In this document: piece by piece, positions 53,957-63,316 of the stretch
Numbering within the stretch: the first letter of the stretch is position 1
Layout: each line of letters opens with the position of its first letter
Assembly (NCBI GenBank): GCA_049999765.1
Contig: JBNGIQ010009554.1
Location: forward strand, 1 to 64,000
DNA: 64,000 bases
Reading direction: 5' to 3'
Source of the DNA: Phaeoceros laevis
Lineage: Eukaryota; Anthocerotophyta; Anthocerotopsida; Notothyladales
Notes under the pieces: generated by a model
Seen by the model: the letters and a program-made list of their open reading frames with translations, nothing else
The model's database searches: none
What the model was told of the DNA's origin: nothing
Made by a program: the position numbers and the translations under genes

Positions 53957-56134
53957 CTACCTCCCACTGAAGCTCAGTCTAGATAGGATGGACCTTGGTG
54001 CGGTCCCTGGAGGATCCACACCAGCTGGAGTATCAGGGACAGCTCCGTAGGCTTCCTGGCATCTCCTCACCTCCTCCGGGCTGAACTGCAACAGCATGGA
54101 CACAACTGGAAGGAGGACTTCTACTTCACCAGTCTCAAGCAGCTTTAGAATCACGTTCTTCAGATACGTGAGATCTACACCGTCCCGCTTGTTAGCTCGT
54201 TCCACATTCCGCAACTCTTCCTTCAGCATAGCTTCTTGCTGAGAATGCAACCTGTTTTCTCGTTCCAGCTCTGTAATCTCTTCCTGCAAAGCTTGAATGT
54301 GACGCCGGCACTGTGCAACTTCCTCTTCTCGTTGGGCCTGCTGCCTGGCCAGTAGCACAATCTGGTGCTCTGTTGCGGCAACAGCAGCAGCAGCCAGGTC
54401 CTGGGTGTCTTGAACAGGTTTCTCAGCTGCTTGACTAGCTGGAGAAGACTGGGTTAGGAGAGACCTCTGGAGACTGGTGTTGTGATCAAGCAGACGGGAA
54501 ATTTCTTGATCTTTGGCTTCCATCATGTTGTTGGCCATCGTACGGAACGACTCATACTCCTCTTCGAGGTTGTGGAGGTTAGAACGAACTACAGCTAGCA
54601 CACTGCTGACATCCGAACCCTCGACCTTGGCTTCCAATGCTTCACATCGGGCTTTCCAACTGGCTTCTAGTTCTCGGTAGTGGGTATCCCATTCGTCTTG
54701 CTGAGAAACCAGCTGTCCTTTGGTCAGCTCCAGCTTGGTGGCAATATCCCGGATTCGTTGCTCTGCATCCATCAAAGCCATTGCTCTTGCTGACAGCTGT
54801 GTTTCGTAGTCTTCTATCGCACTCTTAAGAGTCTTCAACGCCTGTTCCTTCTCAGTTGCAGCTGTAGAAGCCTGCCTCTGGGCTTCCTTCAGAGCTTCCT
54901 CCTGTGCTGCAATCAGATCAGCGTCTATGGCTGCCATAAGCTCTGCTTCTTTTTTCTGCAGCAACGCATGAGCCCGTATTTTATACGAGGCCATCTCTTT
55001 AGCCAGATGCGCACTTTCCTCCTTGGCTTCTGCTAGATCTGCTTCCAACCCGCATATAACCTGTCGTTGTTGCTGTAACTCGGATTCCAGCCAGCTTTTG
55101 TTCTCGGATGCGATCTGCTCCTGCTGCACACGAGCCCTTTCTGCCTGCTCAAGTTTAGCATTAAGCTTGGCAGCTGTGGCCTCCCATGTCTCTTGGGCAT
55201 TCCTGTGCTCCTGCTCCAGCCGAGAAAGCTCCCCCCTGGCCCCTTCAAGCAACGCACCAAGTCTCACGGCTTCTCCACTGGAAGCAGCATCTAGTTCCGC
55301 AAGTTTAGCTTCCTTGTCAGCAAGCTGAAGTTGCAGATCCGAGATGGTCTCTGCGAGCTTTGCCCTCTCTTTCGTAGCCTGACTTACATCCTTGCCAGCA
55401 TCCGCAACTTTGGCCTCCAGGGTTTCCACCGTCTTCCGATGTTTCTCCGTTAATTCTGCGAGAGCAGATTGGTGCTTGTCCTCGGCTTCTTTCATGGCTG
55501 ACGCCATCTCCAGAGCTGCCTGATCCTTCTCAGAGGCAATGTGCCGAGACTCAGCAAGACTGTGCTCCTTGGCATCCAGCGCCCGGCGCATATCCTCGAT
55601 CTCATTGCTCAGCCTTAAGTTGGAGCTCTCCAGCTGCTGTGCCTGTGCCCTGGCCGTTTCCAGGTCCTTTTGCAAGGATGCTCGCTCAGATGTGGCTTTT
55701 GCAGCCTGCTCTTCAGATGCTGCCACACGAGCTTCCAGCTCCTCTTTCTCCTTGTTGACCTCCTGGATCCGGTGCTTCGCCCTCTTCTGAAGTCGGACAA
55801 ACTTGGAGTCCAGCTCCGCGTACTTGTCATCCCGCGCTTGGATCTCTTCTTGATGTTTTCGGCGAGACTCGTCGAGCTGCTGCTTGAGCTGTTTGATCAT
55901 GTGATCAACATCCTGAGAGCCTTCTTTCGGCAGGCAATTGGCCGTAACAAGTCCAGCCACCGGGGAGGTAGGCATCTCCTCCGTCCATGCACCAGGCTCA
56001 TCATCTCCTTTCTGCTGCGCATCTTGGCCATTTCCATTGCTGTGCCGCTGGTGCTCCGCCTCTTCGTTGTCGGGAGCTGGCGCAGGGACCTCGTCCAGCG
56101 GAGCGATCGCCCCCGCTCCCCCTAGCTCATCCAT
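53957..56134 (-). CDS. GRIP: Golgin with GRIP domain
   Basis: A single-exon 725-residue trans-Golgi tethering protein. After an acidic disordered N-terminus (1-75) almost the whole length is heptad-type coiled coil (about 78-640). Residues about 650-696 are a GRIP domain: RDGVDLTYLKNVILKLL, then LLPVVSMLLQFSPEE, with the Tyr that contacts Arl1-GTP. The domain order and length match Arabidopsis protein GRIP (about 790 aa). The C-terminus is Ser/Arg-rich. The start is an ATG at 56134 with the acidic leader typical of the family. The gene lies 453 bp downstream of cofactor D on the same strand, each probably with its own promoter. Confidence 0.9.
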   Translation of the reverse strand: MDELGGAGAIAPLDEVPAPAPDNEEAEHQRHSNGNGQDAQQKGDDEPGAWTEEMPTSPVAGLVTANCLPKEGSQDVDHMIKQLKQQLDESRRKHQEEIQARDDKYAELDSKFVRLQKRAKHRIQEVNKEKEELEARVAASEEQAAKATSERASLQKDLETARAQAQQLESSNLRLSNEIEDMRRALDAKEHSLAESRHIASEKDQAALEMASAMKEAEDKHQSALAELTEKHRKTVETLEAKVADAGKDVSQATKERAKLAETISDLQLQLADKEAKLAELDAASSGEAVRLGALLEGARGELSRLEQEHRNAQETWEATAAKLNAKLEQAERARVQQEQIASENKSWLESELQQQRQVICGLEADLAEAKEESAHLAKEMASYKIRAHALLQKKEAELMAAIDADLIAAQEEALKEAQRQASTAATEKEQALKTLKSAIEDYETQLSARAMALMDAEQRIRDIATKLELTKGQLVSQQDEWDTHYRELEASWKARCEALEAKVEGSDVSSVLAVVRSNLHNLEEEYESFRTMANNMMEAKDQEISRLLDHNTSLQRSLLTQSSPASQAAEKPVQDTQDLAAAAVAATEHQIVLLARQQAQREEEVAQCRRHIQALQEEITELERENRLHSQQEAMLKEELRNVERANKRDGVDLTYLKNVILKLLETGEVEVLLPVVSMLLQFSPEEVRRCQEAYGAVPDTPAGVDPPGTAPRSILSRLSFSGR

Positions 56135-56587
56135 CTACACATGAACTGTGCTCGCTCATGTTCTGTGCATCCGATGGTTGTCTCCAGGGACGGAGCGGGG
56201 CATCAATTATGTGTCCAGCACTTCAGTCCTTCAGTCTGTTCACAGCGTGCAATCGGTTTAGGGTTTTGTTGCTGAGAGCAAGTCAATAAGCTTTCATTTG
56301 GAATACTGGCAGCGTGTTTCTTGTGGGAACGAATCACCAACTGAGGGACGACTCGCCTTCTCACTGCACTTATGTCCGAAAACGCTGCAGCCTTGCCATC
56401 ACCTTCGACTGTTCAGCAGTGCAGTTTCTTTCTAGGGCGGAGGGTGGGAACTTGGAAGATGCTTCCCTTCTAATTAGTCTATGTTAGGACATGCCATGTG
56501 CGTGGTTCTACAATGGGCAGGCAAGCCAGGAACTTAATAAGAAGGCATGCTGTGAGACGTTTCGTTGGGGGTGGCTGGCTGGCGAAA
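56135..56587. promoter_or_regulatory. Promoter region of the GRIP gene and 3' flank of cofactor D
   Basis: 453 bp between the stop of cofactor D and the start of GRIP. No distinctive motif was picked out. Confidence 0.4.
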
Positions 56588-59500
56588 TCAAGCTAGTTGG
56601 GCACCTACCATGCCAGTTGACTGCGGTTGCTTAAAAAGATGTAACAACTTGTCTCTCTCGTCCTTAATTCCATCTTCCACAGGCCCTTCCCAGCAGGTTT
56701 CACTGACTATTTCCAGGGCAAGGTCTATGGACTCGGAATCACCAAACTGGTCCCCAAGTTGCAGAAACAGCAAGTACACCTGCTCTGCGCAAACTTTTCT
56801 CACCTTGGGGTAACGGTGGGTTAGAAGGGAGAGCAGCTCCAGGAGTGCATTAGTGCTGACAGGCGCATGGTGCAGCATAGTCAAGTGAGTAAGGATGCTT
56901 ATGGCCAGCAGTAGCTTTGCAACGTCCTTGGTCCCTTGAATCTCCTTCATGGTAGAGTCCAGCAGTGCTGCCAGCGTACCATTCTGGTCATAATCCTTGA
57001 GGTCTGTTAACACTCTCTTGCTGTACAGGATGTCAAGAGTCTTGAAGGTAGGAATGATCACCCTGTCATTGCCTGCATAGCTCTTGAGAACTTGCAACAG
57101 TTCAGCTCCCAACCACTGAATGTGAACCTTGTTGTATCCATCCTTACTTGCATTGCTGCGATTCCAATCCTTCTTGGGGAAACCATTGTCAGATACAATC
57201 GTAAGGCTGCAGTCCATTCCACTTTGCAGGAGCTGAAGCAGGGCCTGTAGAGATACTCGGGCAAGGGATTCCGCAAGGCCGCCAAGTGAGATCACAAGTC
57301 CACAAAGGACATGGTGCCGGTACTCCGGAAACCTCAGAAACTGAACCAACCTCGGAAAGGAGTCTCCGGGTGATGCCCAATTCAAGCGGGAGTCCTTTGC
57401 CACAACCCGGACTAGATCAGACCCATGTGGGATGGCAGCTATGCATACTTTGTTGCTGTGCAACAAGCGTTGCAGTGTTCTGCCAGCTGCATCCCTCACC
57501 TTATCAATTTTCTCTACTGCCTGCTTGGCTAGGCCACCCACGACTTTGGTGGCGAGCTGTGAATCAAATGGTTCTACTTGACCGAGCACTTGCTTGTTAC
57601 AGAGCAGATAGCTGCACCGCTCCAAAGCCTCCATGGCAGCCTCTCGAACCCAGGATCCTACATCTCCTCTGTTGTCAATCGCGTAGTCATCCAAGGCATC
57701 CAGCAGGGCATCCATAACCTGAGTTTTGATGGCTTGCGTGAGAGCGTCCAATGTGAAGCCACCATCATCTGGGGCGGAAAGGTCAGCATCCGCGGCAGCA
57801 GCAAAAAGAGTTTCACAAACCACGCACAGCCCACGGACAGCATTCACTCGTGTTTCTGCATCTCCATCCACGCAGCTGTCCAGAACGGCCGAGCAGAGTG
57901 TGCTCAGGACGTCTCTCCATACTGGAACCAGTAACTGGTGAGGCAGAGCACTGAAGGCCAGTGCAGAACCCCGCTTGGCGGCCTGGTTGGGATCCTTCTT
58001 CAAAATTCCGAGGTACTTGGAGGTGGACACAGCTGTGGAGTTGGGTTGGACGGGAAGGAAGTAGCTTTGCGTGAAAGACTTCAAAGCTGCCACGGCAAAG
58101 ACCTGAATGTTACTATTGGGATGCTTCAAGTTGTCGTCAATGGTGTCATGGTACGTCTTCTGTACTTTGGGAGAAAGAGGTAGACGCGCTATGGAAACAC
58201 ACTCGATGAGCCTGCAGACGGCTCCTCGCATGATCTCTCCGCCTTTGCCTCTGTAGAGCCGGGCCTTCTCAATAGCAAGTACAATCTCAGCCACAGCCTT
58301 CTGTCTGGCAGCTGACATAGGAAACTGTTGCTCATGCAAGGCTTTGATGACTACCGCTGTAGTAAGAGTAGCCCCATGCCGCAATGTGAGGTCGGGTGAA
58401 AGGATCCATGACAGCAGAGCGTCCAGTACAGGACCTGCAAAGCGGGGAGGGTCAAACTTGACCAGCAATGCCAAGCTATCTGATGCCAGTTCTCTCATCC
58501 CCTTATCCCAATGCTGAATCTTGGTGTAGAGCAGCTCGTCGATCAGTGGGATGCGGTACTCCTGGAATTGGGCCACAAAAACTGCTACATTCCTGTAGGA
58601 ATTTACTCTTGAGCCCAAGGCGAAGAAGTCTGCGGCATTGACCAGGTCGATGCCGTGCGGGAAGTTGCCCTGCCGGCCCACGCACTCCTGAAAGGCAGAG
58701 GCAGCAGCCCGCCTGCAATTCACCTCCCGGTCGTAGCAGGCAATCGAGAGCAGAGCCGGGGCAAGGCTGAGCAGGTGGTCCTTCATGCACTGGGAGGAGT
58801 ACGCCCGGGCAAAGGCCCAGCAGACATAAGCAGCGGCGTCCCTGACGTGAGAGCCCACGCTGTGAGGCCCTCGCCTGACGTCGTAGTGAAGAGCTCGGAC
58901 GATGACTGGCACCACCGTGGGCAGGCGCTGTGGAAGCAGCAGTCCCCTGCGCGCCAGCTCCGCCAGAGCCAGGCATCCTCCATGCCACGCCCCGTCTCCC
59001 TCAATCGGCCGAAACAGCTCGAGGACGGAGGCCACCACATCATCTGCGAGCTGAGAGGTCAGCCTGCTCGTGACCCGCCCAATCCCCTTGGCAGCAGACC
59101 ATCTAACAACCGTGTCCTTGTCTCTGAGCCCGGCAAGAAGCTGCTCCATGACCTCCTCCACCTCCTCCGGCACATGAATGGACATCTCTTCCTCCTGCTC
59201 GCGCTCTTCCAGGTTGCTCCCGTCTCCTCCTGCCGCCGGTGCAGCATCAAATGACAACGGCATGGACCGGTGGCCCCGGAGGTAGCGCCATGATGCCACC
59301 CGGGGTTCCAGGTACGTGAGCCCAATCCTCTGGATGAGCTTCACCAGGAGCTTGCGCAGTAAAGCTGATTGCTTGGCGGGCTGGGAGATGGCCAGGTCGC
59401 GGGCCTGCTCCCAGGTAGGGGCAGCCAAGGGCAGCAGTACGTCCCGGCCTCCAAACTTGAAGATGGCCACCAGTGCAGAAGTCACACCGGTGAGAAGGAA

Positions 59501-60268
59501 GACGTTGGTGAGGTCTGCCAGAGCATGGCTGCACCAGTCCACGAAGGAGCTCAGAGCAAGAGCCATGTCAGGGCGGGTGAGCAGGCGAGCCAGAAGCAGG
59601 CCGGCCAGTTGCCGCATGGGCCCCGGACTGGACAGGAATCTCTCCTGACACATGCTCACCATGGTGCGCACCAGCGGCGGGATGTCGTTCCGGCATTGTT
59701 CGCTTTCATGCGCCAGGGCAGTATCCACGGACACCATGTCGAAGGGGATGAGCACCAGGATGGAGAGCCAGAGAAGCAGGGTGCACTGCGTCTCCCAGCT
59801 CCCAGTGCTGTCCTCCTTGAGGCTGCTGCGCATCACATCGCCCGCCTCGGCATCCTCCCTGCCCGCCTCCGCAACGCTCCGCTGCAGCAGCGCCACTGCC
59901 AGCTCCAGATCCGCAACCTGGTGAGGGAAGAACTTGACCACGGTCTTGTAGCCACACACCGTCATGAGAGCGTGCACAATGCTGCACAGCCGGCGCACCA
60001 GAGCCAGCTCCTGCTCCTGCACCGGCACCAGGCGCATGAGCTCCGGGAGGATGGCCTCCAGGTGTGGCTCCAGCAACTGCCCCTCCTCTTGGTACTTCTC
60101 GATGATGGCCTGCGCCTTCTTGAACACCCCTGCCTCCACTCCCGCGCCGCCCTGCCCCGCCACGATCTCTGTTACCAACTCCTGCAGCGTCTTCCAGTCC
60201 TCCAGCCATGTGCGGTAATGGCCCGCCGTCAGCACTCCTCCCCCATCCTCGCCTGCCTCCCCCTCCAT
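56588..60268 (-). CDS. TBCD: Tubulin-folding cofactor D
   Basis: A single-exon 1226-residue protein. Cofactor D binds beta-tubulin released from the chaperonin, forms the complex with cofactors C, E and alpha-tubulin, and so supplies assembly-competent dimers in the cytosol; in Arabidopsis its loss causes the titan (ttn1) embryo phenotype. Evidence: helical HEAT/ARM-like repeats throughout, with family words CGYKTVVKFFPHQV (about 105), DKDTVVRWSAAKGIGRVTSRL (about 385), VRDAAAYVCWAFARAY, GNFPHGIDLVNAADFFALGSR and REAAMEALERC. The length matches the family (about 1200). The ATG at 60268 precedes an acidic leader and is the first in frame. An uninterrupted 3.7-kb frame is notable for a gene that has introns in many eukaryotes. 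It is head to head with PrmC. Confidence 0.9.
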   Translation of the reverse strand: MEGEAGEDGGGVLTAGHYRTWLEDWKTLQELVTEIVAGQGGAGVEAGVFKKAQAIIEKYQEEGQLLEPHLEAILPELMRLVPVQEQELALVRRLCSIVHALMTVCGYKTVVKFFPHQVADLELAVALLQRSVAEAGREDAEAGDVMRSSLKEDSTGSWETQCTLLLWLSILVLIPFDMVSVDTALAHESEQCRNDIPPLVRTMVSMCQERFLSSPGPMRQLAGLLLARLLTRPDMALALSSFVDWCSHALADLTNVFLLTGVTSALVAIFKFGGRDVLLPLAAPTWEQARDLAISQPAKQSALLRKLLVKLIQRIGLTYLEPRVASWRYLRGHRSMPLSFDAAPAAGGDGSNLEEREQEEEMSIHVPEEVEEVMEQLLAGLRDKDTVVRWSAAKGIGRVTSRLTSQLADDVVASVLELFRPIEGDGAWHGGCLALAELARRGLLLPQRLPTVVPVIVRALHYDVRRGPHSVGSHVRDAAAYVCWAFARAYSSQCMKDHLLSLAPALLSIACYDREVNCRRAAASAFQECVGRQGNFPHGIDLVNAADFFALGSRVNSYRNVAVFVAQFQEYRIPLIDELLYTKIQHWDKGMRELASDSLALLVKFDPPRFAGPVLDALLSWILSPDLTLRHGATLTTAVVIKALHEQQFPMSAARQKAVAEIVLAIEKARLYRGKGGEIMRGAVCRLIECVSIARLPLSPKVQKTYHDTIDDNLKHPNSNIQVFAVAALKSFTQSYFLPVQPNSTAVSTSKYLGILKKDPNQAAKRGSALAFSALPHQLLVPVWRDVLSTLCSAVLDSCVDGDAETRVNAVRGLCVVCETLFAAAADADLSAPDDGGFTLDALTQAIKTQVMDALLDALDDYAIDNRGDVGSWVREAAMEALERCSYLLCNKQVLGQVEPFDSQLATKVVGGLAKQAVEKIDKVRDAAGRTLQRLLHSNKVCIAAIPHGSDLVRVVAKDSRLNWASPGDSFPRLVQFLRFPEYRHHVLCGLVISLGGLAESLARVSLQALLQLLQSGMDCSLTIVSDNGFPKKDWNRSNASKDGYNKVHIQWLGAELLQVLKSYAGNDRVIIPTFKTLDILYSKRVLTDLKDYDQNGTLAALLDSTMKEIQGTKDVAKLLLAISILTHLTMLHHAPVSTNALLELLSLLTHRYPKVRKVCAEQVYLLFLQLGDQFGDSESIDLALEIVSETCWEGPVEDGIKDERDKLLHLFKQPQSTGMVGAQLA

Positions 60269-60401
60269 TCTTGCTGCTCGGCCTGGCTGGGAAAGATGGC
60301 AGAACTTCCGTCTTTATGAGAGGCCCAAACCAACCGCCAGCAGGCAGGCAGGCAGGCAGCCCTCTCTGGTTACCGTTTGCACCGTGAGCACCCGAGTCCA
60401 A
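60269..60401. promoter_or_regulatory. 133-bp bidirectional promoter of TBCD and PrmC genes
   Basis: Only 133 bp separate the two start codons. It contains GGCCCA (60322-60327, TGGGCC on the minus strand), the plant site II element that is common in housekeeping and organelle-biogenesis promoters, and a GGCA/CAGG microsatellite (about 60341-60359). No TATA box was seen in either direction. Confidence 0.6.
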
Positions 60402-61879
60402 ATGGCTTCTTCAACATTGCGGGCTCTCCTCCGGGTCTACCCTTGCCGCCTTGCCCACGGCCATCGTCATTTCGGGAATGGCTCTCGGTGCAGCAGGTTG
60501 AGGCCGGCAGGTCGGTGCCCGCTGCTCACCAGAGGCATCCAGATCATACGTGCCATCGATCCCGCTGACATAAACCCTGAGGGACCGCGAGTTGATATTG
60601 CTGTTCCGCTGTCCGAAAGACGGGAGTATCACTTGGCTTCGCTGCCGGATCTGCTTCAATGGAGGGAGCAGGCCATCCGGAAGGTTTCTTCCCTCGGCGG
60701 GACGTTGTTGGCAGAAGATGGGGGCCCGGACGCCAGCGACCTGCGTCGGGAGCTAGACTGGCTTTTGGACGATGCTGTAAGGGGCTACATTTCCTACCAC
60801 CAGGATGCTGAGGACAAGGGCGTCCAGCAGAGCTGCAGCTGGGAGGACATCAAGGGCCGACTGCCCGACGTGTCCCCGGACATTCAGGCCTCCCTCGCTG
60901 TGGTATTACGAGCTAGCCTGAGGTTTTTGAGTGAGGGCTGGAAGAAGCGAGTGGAGGAGAGAAGGCCGTTCCAGTACCTGGTTGCATGCGCGCATTGGAG
61001 GGATTTGGTGTTGACGGTACAGGAAGGAGTGTTGATTCCTAGGCCGGAAACCGAGCAGCTCATAGACCTGGCCCAGTCTGCGATGGAAGCCAATCCCGTA
61101 TTGGCGCAAGGAGTGTGGGCTGATCTCGGCACTGGAAGTGGAGCTATTGCTATAGCATTGCAGCAGCTGCTTCGCCCCCCTGGACATGTGATAGCTGTTG
61201 ATGCTAGCCCTGTTGCAGTTGTTGTTGCCAAGGCAAATATTGCAAGATGCTCCCTGCAAGTACAGTACTTTCAGCTCTCGTTTGCCCATTGATCTTCATG
61301 ATGCTGGTTCTCTTTCGGCCACCTGTTATGCCTTCCTGTTTATGCATCAGCAGTTGAGTGACGATTGTTGAAATGACATGCGCAGGATCAGATAAAGGTG
61401 CAGGAAGGATCCTGGTTCTCTGCTCCTGGCCCCATGCAGAACCTAGCCGGGGTGATCAGCAATCCGCCTTACATCCCCACACCCAACTTGAACTCTCTAC
61501 AGGCTGAAGTAGGCAAGCATGAGCCACGCACAGCTCTAGATGGAGGAGAAGATGGCATGCATCATCTGCGACTCATCTGTGATGGTGCTGCTGCAGCCCT
61601 TGCAGCTGGAGGCTTCTTAGCTCTGGAGGTGCACCTCCATCCCTTCTGATGACAGCAGTCAAAGTTTGCTACTTCCTGACATGTTTCTCGTATGTAAGGA
61701 AGTTGAGACATCTGACCATACTAATTGTGTGTGCTGTATGCCAAATCCAGACAAACGGGGGCGAGCAGGCTCACGAGGTTGCTCAGCTTCTCCGTAATTC
61801 AGCTCACTCTTTCACAGATGTGCAAGTAGTGAACGATTTTGCAAAGATCGCTCGCTTTGTGACGGCTGTTCACCAGTAA
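60402..61879 (+). CDS. prmC: Organelle release-factor glutamine methyltransferase (PrmC/HemK)
   Basis: Three exons, 60402-61259, 61386-61628 and 61751-61879 (all phase 0), give 409 aa. The enzyme uses S-adenosylmethionine to methylate the Gln of the GGQ motif in bacterial-type release factors, so in a plant it should act in plastid or mitochondrial translation. Residues 1-60 are Arg/Ser-rich without acidic residues, like a transit peptide. An N-terminal helical domain includes RRPFQYLVACAHWRDL and VLIPRPETEQLID. Motif I is WADLGTGSGAIAIAL, and the catalytic NPPY motif is SNPPYIPT in exon 2, followed by EPRTALDGGEDGMHH. Exon 3 encodes the usual C-terminal strands. The ATG 60402 is the first in frame. 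Confidence 0.9.
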
Positions 61880-62299
61880 CCCGCAAGCTACACTTGGAAG
61901 TAAGGTAGATGAGAAGACTGGCATGTTGACAAATCTCAAAGCAGGCCGGAAGGGTACACATCGTCTCCAGGTTGTCGTCATCCTTGTTTTTCTTGGTTTC
62001 TTTCTTGGGTGGAGAAAGGTCTGATGCAATTTGTCTTTCGTTTCAGGCAAGATAGCTGCCCTTTGCTCCTCACAAAACTCACTTATTCCAAGCTTGAGGC
62101 ACTAAGGTCCAGCGTGACTGTATGTCCAAGGCATCATTGGTTGCTATCCAGCTGCTGTGGTAACGGTTGGTTTCAGCTCTGCGGGTCGGTTTATGTTTTT
62201 TGGTGAAATCGTGTTGGGTTTCGCTAACCCGGAGATGCGGACCTGTTAACGAGGAAAGGTGTACCATGAAGGCGATCAGGTTGTACAGTTGTTGCTATC
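61880..62299. other. Intergenic
   Basis: 3' flank of the PrmC gene and upstream region of the small gene at 62300. Nothing distinctive. Confidence 0.4.
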
Positions 62300-62809
62300 A
62301 TGGAGAACACCAAATTAGCAAACGAGCCGGACATTGGAGGACCGGGGTTTTCTCGTGTCAGACCTGTGAATGATGAACTTCGGGTGGAAAGAATTTTGCA
62401 CGATGACAAGTATGTCATATCGGTAAGCAAGCAACCCTTGGTGGTTGAGAACCTCTGCATGCTGCAAAGCCTGAAAGGAGTTACGGAGCTCTGACAGAGA
62501 TTTTTGTATTGTGGTGAAGCTAGACTTGCCCACATTAGATCGCCAATGCAAAGAAAATGAACAAACAAGGGAAAAGATAGCCCGTGACCAAAAATCATAT
62601 GAACATCGTCGGGAAAAGTCAATCTATCATCTGCAAGCCAAGTATTTTGAGGTGCTTTCTAGACGTCATTGCTACCAAACTCAAATAAACATCAAAGATC
62701 CCTTTAAACATATGGTTAAACCTTGCAGTTGATGAAAGAAGCCCGAAGAAGAAGGAAATTGCTAAAAGCTGATAATTATGAAAACTGGCAACAGAAGGAT
62801 AAAAAGTAA
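62300..62809 (+). CDS. Small basic coiled-coil protein, unrecognised
   Basis: Exons 62300-62409, 62498-62651 and 62729-62809 join in frame (345 nt, 114 aa) with borders AA-GTATGT, ACAG-AGAT, GAG-GTGCTT and TTGCAG-TTG. The alternative first donor (TCG-GTAAGC at 62423) breaks the frame. The protein begins MENTKLANEPDIGGPGF, has the words VKLDLPTLDRQCKENEQ and HRREKSIYHLQAKYFELMKE, and ends in a strongly basic helix (EARRRRKLLKADNYENW). The style recalls small axonemal proteins, which fern sperm would need, but I recognise no family and this is only a suggestion. Confidence 0.45.
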
Positions 62810-63316
62810 AATAAGATTTGTTTATCCATTATTAATATCATTTCTTTGTATTGCAAACTGCTTGTGATGCCACCTATGCATTGCATAATGCAGGGATTCA
62901 GAAGCGCATTTCAAGGATTTTCACTATGAAATTGGAAAGAAATACTTCACACAATTTCAGACAACTAGCAGATAGTTACAAATCACATACTTAGTAGAAA
63001 AAGAATGCGGTTCAATTCAATCGTAGTTTGGTCTCACCAAACATTATATCATTTACAGTATAACCCTAGAATTTTGTCATTGCCAAAAAAGAAATAACAA
63101 AATCCGGGTCACATTTTCATCTTGTTTTCACCAGGTAACCTCCATGAATGCATGCAACTTGATGCAAGTTGCAATTAGCTCAATGCGCATCTCACAAACG
63201 AGTCTCCGGGACTTAGTCATTCAATGCCTATTTTATATTTAATTGTTGGATGAAGCTGAAATAGCACTCTTCTACATAGATCTCAATAATTGGAATAGAC
63301 AAATTCATAAGTCAAG
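62810..63316. other. Intergenic, promoter of the aldolase gene
   Basis: AT-rich upstream sequence; no element was singled out. Confidence 0.4.

Noticed and set aside
59369-60319. 316-codon plus-strand frame
   Set aside because: Shadow of the GC-rich 5' part of the cofactor D gene.
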